From NCBI GenBank assembly GCA_028685945.1, contig JAQUCZ010000030.1, positions 1 to 8,468 on the forward strand: a DNA stretch of 8,468 bases, in the 5' to 3' direction. The stretch is from Sulfurimonadaceae bacterium (GTDB taxonomy: Bacteria; Campylobacterota; Campylobacteria; Campylobacterales; Sulfurimonadaceae). A program made the position numbers and the translations under genes. A model generated the notes under the pieces. That model had not been told where the DNA came from. It worked only from the letters and a program-made list of their open reading frames with translations, and searched no databases. This document shows positions 6,779-8,468 of this stretch, one piece after another; the stretch's first letter is position 1; each line of letters begins with the position of its first letter.

Positions 6779-8407
6779 TTAATTTTGTACTGTAATAAAA
6801 CTCTCAGGCTTTAACGGCTTGTACTTTGGCATGCTTTGCCCGATATTTGCATTAATATAGGTGGGGTCTGCCACGACATACTCTCTGGCTCCGTATTTAA
6901 CCTTATCCCCCTCTAGCGGAATATAGAGTGCGGTCGCCATATGGTCTTTGTATTTCACCCCCACCACGTTGACGCCGAAAAGCTCTTTCATAAGGTAAGC
7001 AAAAAGCACCGAACGGTCTTCGCAGTCGGATTTGTCAAAGTAAAGGGTTTCTTGCGCGAACATCACTTTTTCTCTGCCGAATTGCTCATCGTCACGCTGG
7101 TAATCGAACGATTTTTGCACGAAACTCAAAACGATATTCATCGCTTCGCTTGCTTTTTTACCGTCTACGATCTTTTTGAGCTCTTTAGCAATACTCTCAT
7201 ACGTTCTTTGTTCAAGCGGCGCATTAAAAAACGTATCGTAATCGGCTTGCGGGTAGGTCGCCATAAAATCTACGATATTTTTATTATAGGCAAAAGGGAT
7301 CGTGTATTTTCCCGCTCCGTATTCAAAACGAAGCGTCTTGCTTTGCTCCAGCTCAGGAAAAAGCGGCAGTTTCTGCATCGCAAGATCCAAAGGTTTGTCC
7401 GCACCCGGATAGTTTTGCTCATACGAATAAAGCTGCCCTACGCTCCCTTTGTTGTAGTTTGCTACGACATAGAATTTCTTTTGGTTGATCGTGTAATTAG
7501 GGGTTGCGTAGATGATCTTTTTGGAGTAATGCATCAATACGATACGGTCTTTGGCAAGCCCCACTTTTACCGCATACCCCAGTTTGTTAAACAAAAACCA
7601 GCTTAAGAGGTCTGCTTCGTTTTGGTTGGTAAACACTTTTTGACTAAGCTGCGTTACCAATAGATACACGCCCCAGTCGTTAAGCGCCAAAGAGCTTTTA
7701 AGACCTTTTATATCCTCTACAAGCGATGCGTAATCGCTCGAAGCGGCAACGTCGAAAAAGTTTGCGATCCCCGTTTTATTTCTGGGTGAAAAACTAGCAC
7801 TTTGCAACCCTCTTGGCATGTCAAAGCCCACTTGCGTGCCGAAAAAATCAAACGCTATATCTTTTTGCACCGTTACGGCTTTTGGCTTCTCGATGACAAC
7901 GATTTTAGGCTCTTGCTCTTTGGGCTTTACGAGTGCTTTGGGTACTTCGACAACTTTTGGTTCCTCGACAATCTTTGGTTTTTCGACTGTTTTTGGCTCT
8001 TCGATCACTTTAGGTTTTTCAAGTATTTGCGGTTTTTCTACGATTACAGGTTTTTCGATAACCTTGGGCTTTTCTACCTTGGGTTCCTCTTTAACCTTTA
8101 TATAAACCGTCGGACCCACTTTTTGGACAGGTTCTTTGGGAGCGGGTGCTATTTTTACGGGTTTTGGTTCCTCGTAAAGAGGTGTTCCTTTGTACGCATT
8201 GTAAGCTTTCCACTGCTCTTTAAGGTACTTGTTAAACTGGTTGTCGCGCTCGTCTTTGTACTGTTTAAAAGACTCTTGCTGCGATTTTTTGAAATCTTCA
8301 AAACTCGTCGCATGAAGCGAACTAAGCGCTACTAAAACTACTACGCTAAAACGGCCACACAGCCTTGATAATTTTGGTTCCCCAGCCTTGTTTTGTTGCA
8401 CGTTCAA
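6779..8407 (-). CDS. Exported transglutaminase-like protein with Lys/Pro-rich spacer
   Basis: A 542-residue protein not recognised by name. Residues about 12-33 form a signal peptide (basic KLSRLCGR, hydrophobic SVVVLVALSS, probable cleavage after SLHA), so it acts in the periplasm or outside. Residues 34-75 are a charged helical segment (F, Y and W spaced among K/E). Residues 107-176 are a Glu-Lys-Pro repeat spacer. Residues about 183-400 form a globular region, and 405-540 a transglutaminase-like cysteine-protease fold with the plausible triad Cys462 (SDCEDRS), His489 (KDHMATAL) and Asp514 (VVADPTY). This suggests a peptidase, amidase or crosslinking activity; LapG-type proteases share the DCED cysteine motif, but the protein is larger and otherwise different. 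The start is a TTG (8405-8407) with GGAGG six bases upstream; no ATG precedes the signal peptide, and a GTG at codon 3 is the alternative. It overlaps the upstream gene by 62 nt and lies 12 bp before the EAL gene. Confidence 0.82.
   Translation of the reverse strand: MNVQQNKAGEPKLSRLCGRFSVVVLVALSSLHATSFEDFKKSQQESFKQYKDERDNQFNKYLKEQWKAYNAYKGTPLYEEPKPVKIAPAPKEPVQKVGPTVYIKVKEEPKVEKPKVIEKPVIVEKPQILEKPKVIEEPKTVEKPKIVEEPKVVEVPKALVKPKEQEPKIVVIEKPKAVTVQKDIAFDFFGTQVGFDMPRGLQSASFSPRNKTGIANFFDVAASSDYASLVEDIKGLKSSLALNDWGVYLLVTQLSQKVFTNQNEADLLSWFLFNKLGYAVKVGLAKDRIVLMHYSKKIIYATPNYTINQKKFYVVANYNKGSVGQLYSYEQNYPGADKPLDLAMQKLPLFPELEQSKTLRFEYGAGKYTIPFAYNKNIVDFMATYPQADYDTFFNAPLEQRTYESIAKELKKIVDGKKASEAMNIVLSFVQKSFDYQRDDEQFGREKVMFAQETLYFDKSDCEDRSVLFAYLMKELFGVNVVGVKYKDHMATALYIPLEGDKVKYGAREYVVADPTYINANIGQSMPKYKPLKPESFITVQN
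7880..8089 (-). repeat. Degenerate EKPKVIE-type repeat region in the transglutaminase-like gene
   Basis: About 70 codons (residues 107-176) encode roughly nine degenerate units of the form E-(K/E)-P-K-(V/I)-(V/I)-E. Unit length is 6-9 residues and the DNA units differ at many positions, so this is an old protein-level repeat rather than a recent tandem array. Such Lys/Glu/Pro stretches form extended rods, as in TonB, and could hold the C-terminal domain away from the N-terminal segment. Confidence 0.85.
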
Positions 8408-8468
8408 TTTCTCCCTCCGTTTTATAAAGGATCTTGGCTTCGCTCATCTGCGCCGAATCGATCTTGTT
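8346..8468 (-). CDS. C-terminal end of an unidentified gene, cut by the right edge
   Basis: The minus strand is open from the window edge for 40 codons, ending in TKIIKAVWPF and a TAG at 8346-8348. The peptide (begins NKIDSAQMSEAK) is charged, without membrane character, and I do not recognise the family. It is probably a real gene end: the downstream gene's Shine-Dalgarno and TTG start lie inside it, which is the normal arrangement for translationally coupled genes. It would be the first visible gene of the operon that continues with the transglutaminase-like protein and the EAL phosphodiesterase. Such a short fragment could also be a chance open frame. Confidence 0.55.
   Translation of the reverse strand, partial: NKIDSAQMSEAKILYKTEGEIERATKQGWGTKIIKAVWPF
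8414..8418 (-). promoter_or_regulatory. Ribosome binding site supporting the TTG start of the transglutaminase-like gene
   Basis: The minus strand reads GGAGG (within GGAGGGAG), six bases before the TTG at 8405-8407. It is the only strong Shine-Dalgarno ahead of the signal peptide and lies within the coding sequence of the upstream gene. Confidence 0.6.

Noticed and set aside
6779..7200. Calling the transglutaminase-like gene lapG
   Set aside because: Only the DCED cysteine context is shared; the length, the Lys/Pro spacer and the lack of a LapD-type neighbour argue against a confident symbol.
6941..7606. A 221-codon plus-strand open frame opposite the transglutaminase-like gene
   Set aside because: It shows no family features, is rich in F/R/V/H as expected for an antisense reading, and the minus-strand gene has a signal peptide and catalytic motifs.
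7880..8089. A CRISPR or tandem DNA repeat array
   Set aside because: Units are coding, irregular in length and degenerate, with no constant repeat and unique spacer pattern.
7802..8335. A plus-strand frame with repeated Phe/Leu/Tyr segments that resembles a membrane protein
   Set aside because: The apparent repeats are the reverse complement of the Glu-Lys-Pro spacer codons.

Overview
The window reads as ordinary chromosomal DNA of a Campylobacterota bacterium, most likely a sulfur-oxidising Sulfurimonas/Sulfuricurvum-like member. I infer this from moderate GC with AT-rich intergenic regions, extended -10 promoters without a clear -35, protein sequence character, and a high density of c-di-GMP signalling genes. 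There is no sign of phage, insertion sequence, CRISPR array, tRNA or rRNA. The genus is a guess; the phylum is more secure.

Layout, left to right. (1) Positions 1-600, minus strand: a 2-Cys peroxiredoxin cut by the left edge, with two well-placed Shine-Dalgarno/ATG pairs in one frame. (2) 601-879: AT-rich intergenic DNA with the peroxiredoxin promoter region, an AT-only inverted repeat and a long-range repeat. (3) 880-2265, minus strand: a diguanylate cyclase with an N-terminal helical region, an Aer-type PAS domain and a GGEEF domain. (4) 2266-2423: a divergent promoter region. (5) 2424-5048, plus strand: complete valyl-tRNA synthetase (valS). (6) 5049-5080: a compact hairpin between convergent genes. 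(7) 5081-6766, minus strand: a three-domain protein made of a pseudo-receiver, a degenerate GGDEF and an apparently intact EAL phosphodiesterase. (8) 6779-8407, minus strand: an exported protein with a Lys/Pro-rich spacer and a C-terminal transglutaminase-like Cys-His-Asp domain. (9) 8346-8468, minus strand: the last 40 codons of an unidentified upstream gene, overlapping the start of (8).

Genes 9, 8 and 7 are transcribed in that order with a 62-nt overlap and then a 12-nt gap, so they look like one operon whose promoter lies beyond the right edge. Its logic appears to be a periplasmic transglutaminase-fold protein paired with a cytoplasmic c-di-GMP phosphodiesterase. This recalls the LapG/LapD theme of c-di-GMP-controlled periplasmic proteolysis, but the EAL protein here has no membrane segment or HAMP domain, so it is not a standard LapD. 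On the other side of valS lies a c-di-GMP synthase whose PAS resembles the FAD-binding redox sensor of Aer. The window therefore holds one likely c-di-GMP maker and one likely c-di-GMP breaker around a housekeeping gene, with a peroxide-detoxifying enzyme nearby. A functional link between the redox-type PAS and the peroxiredoxin is only a suggestion from proximity.
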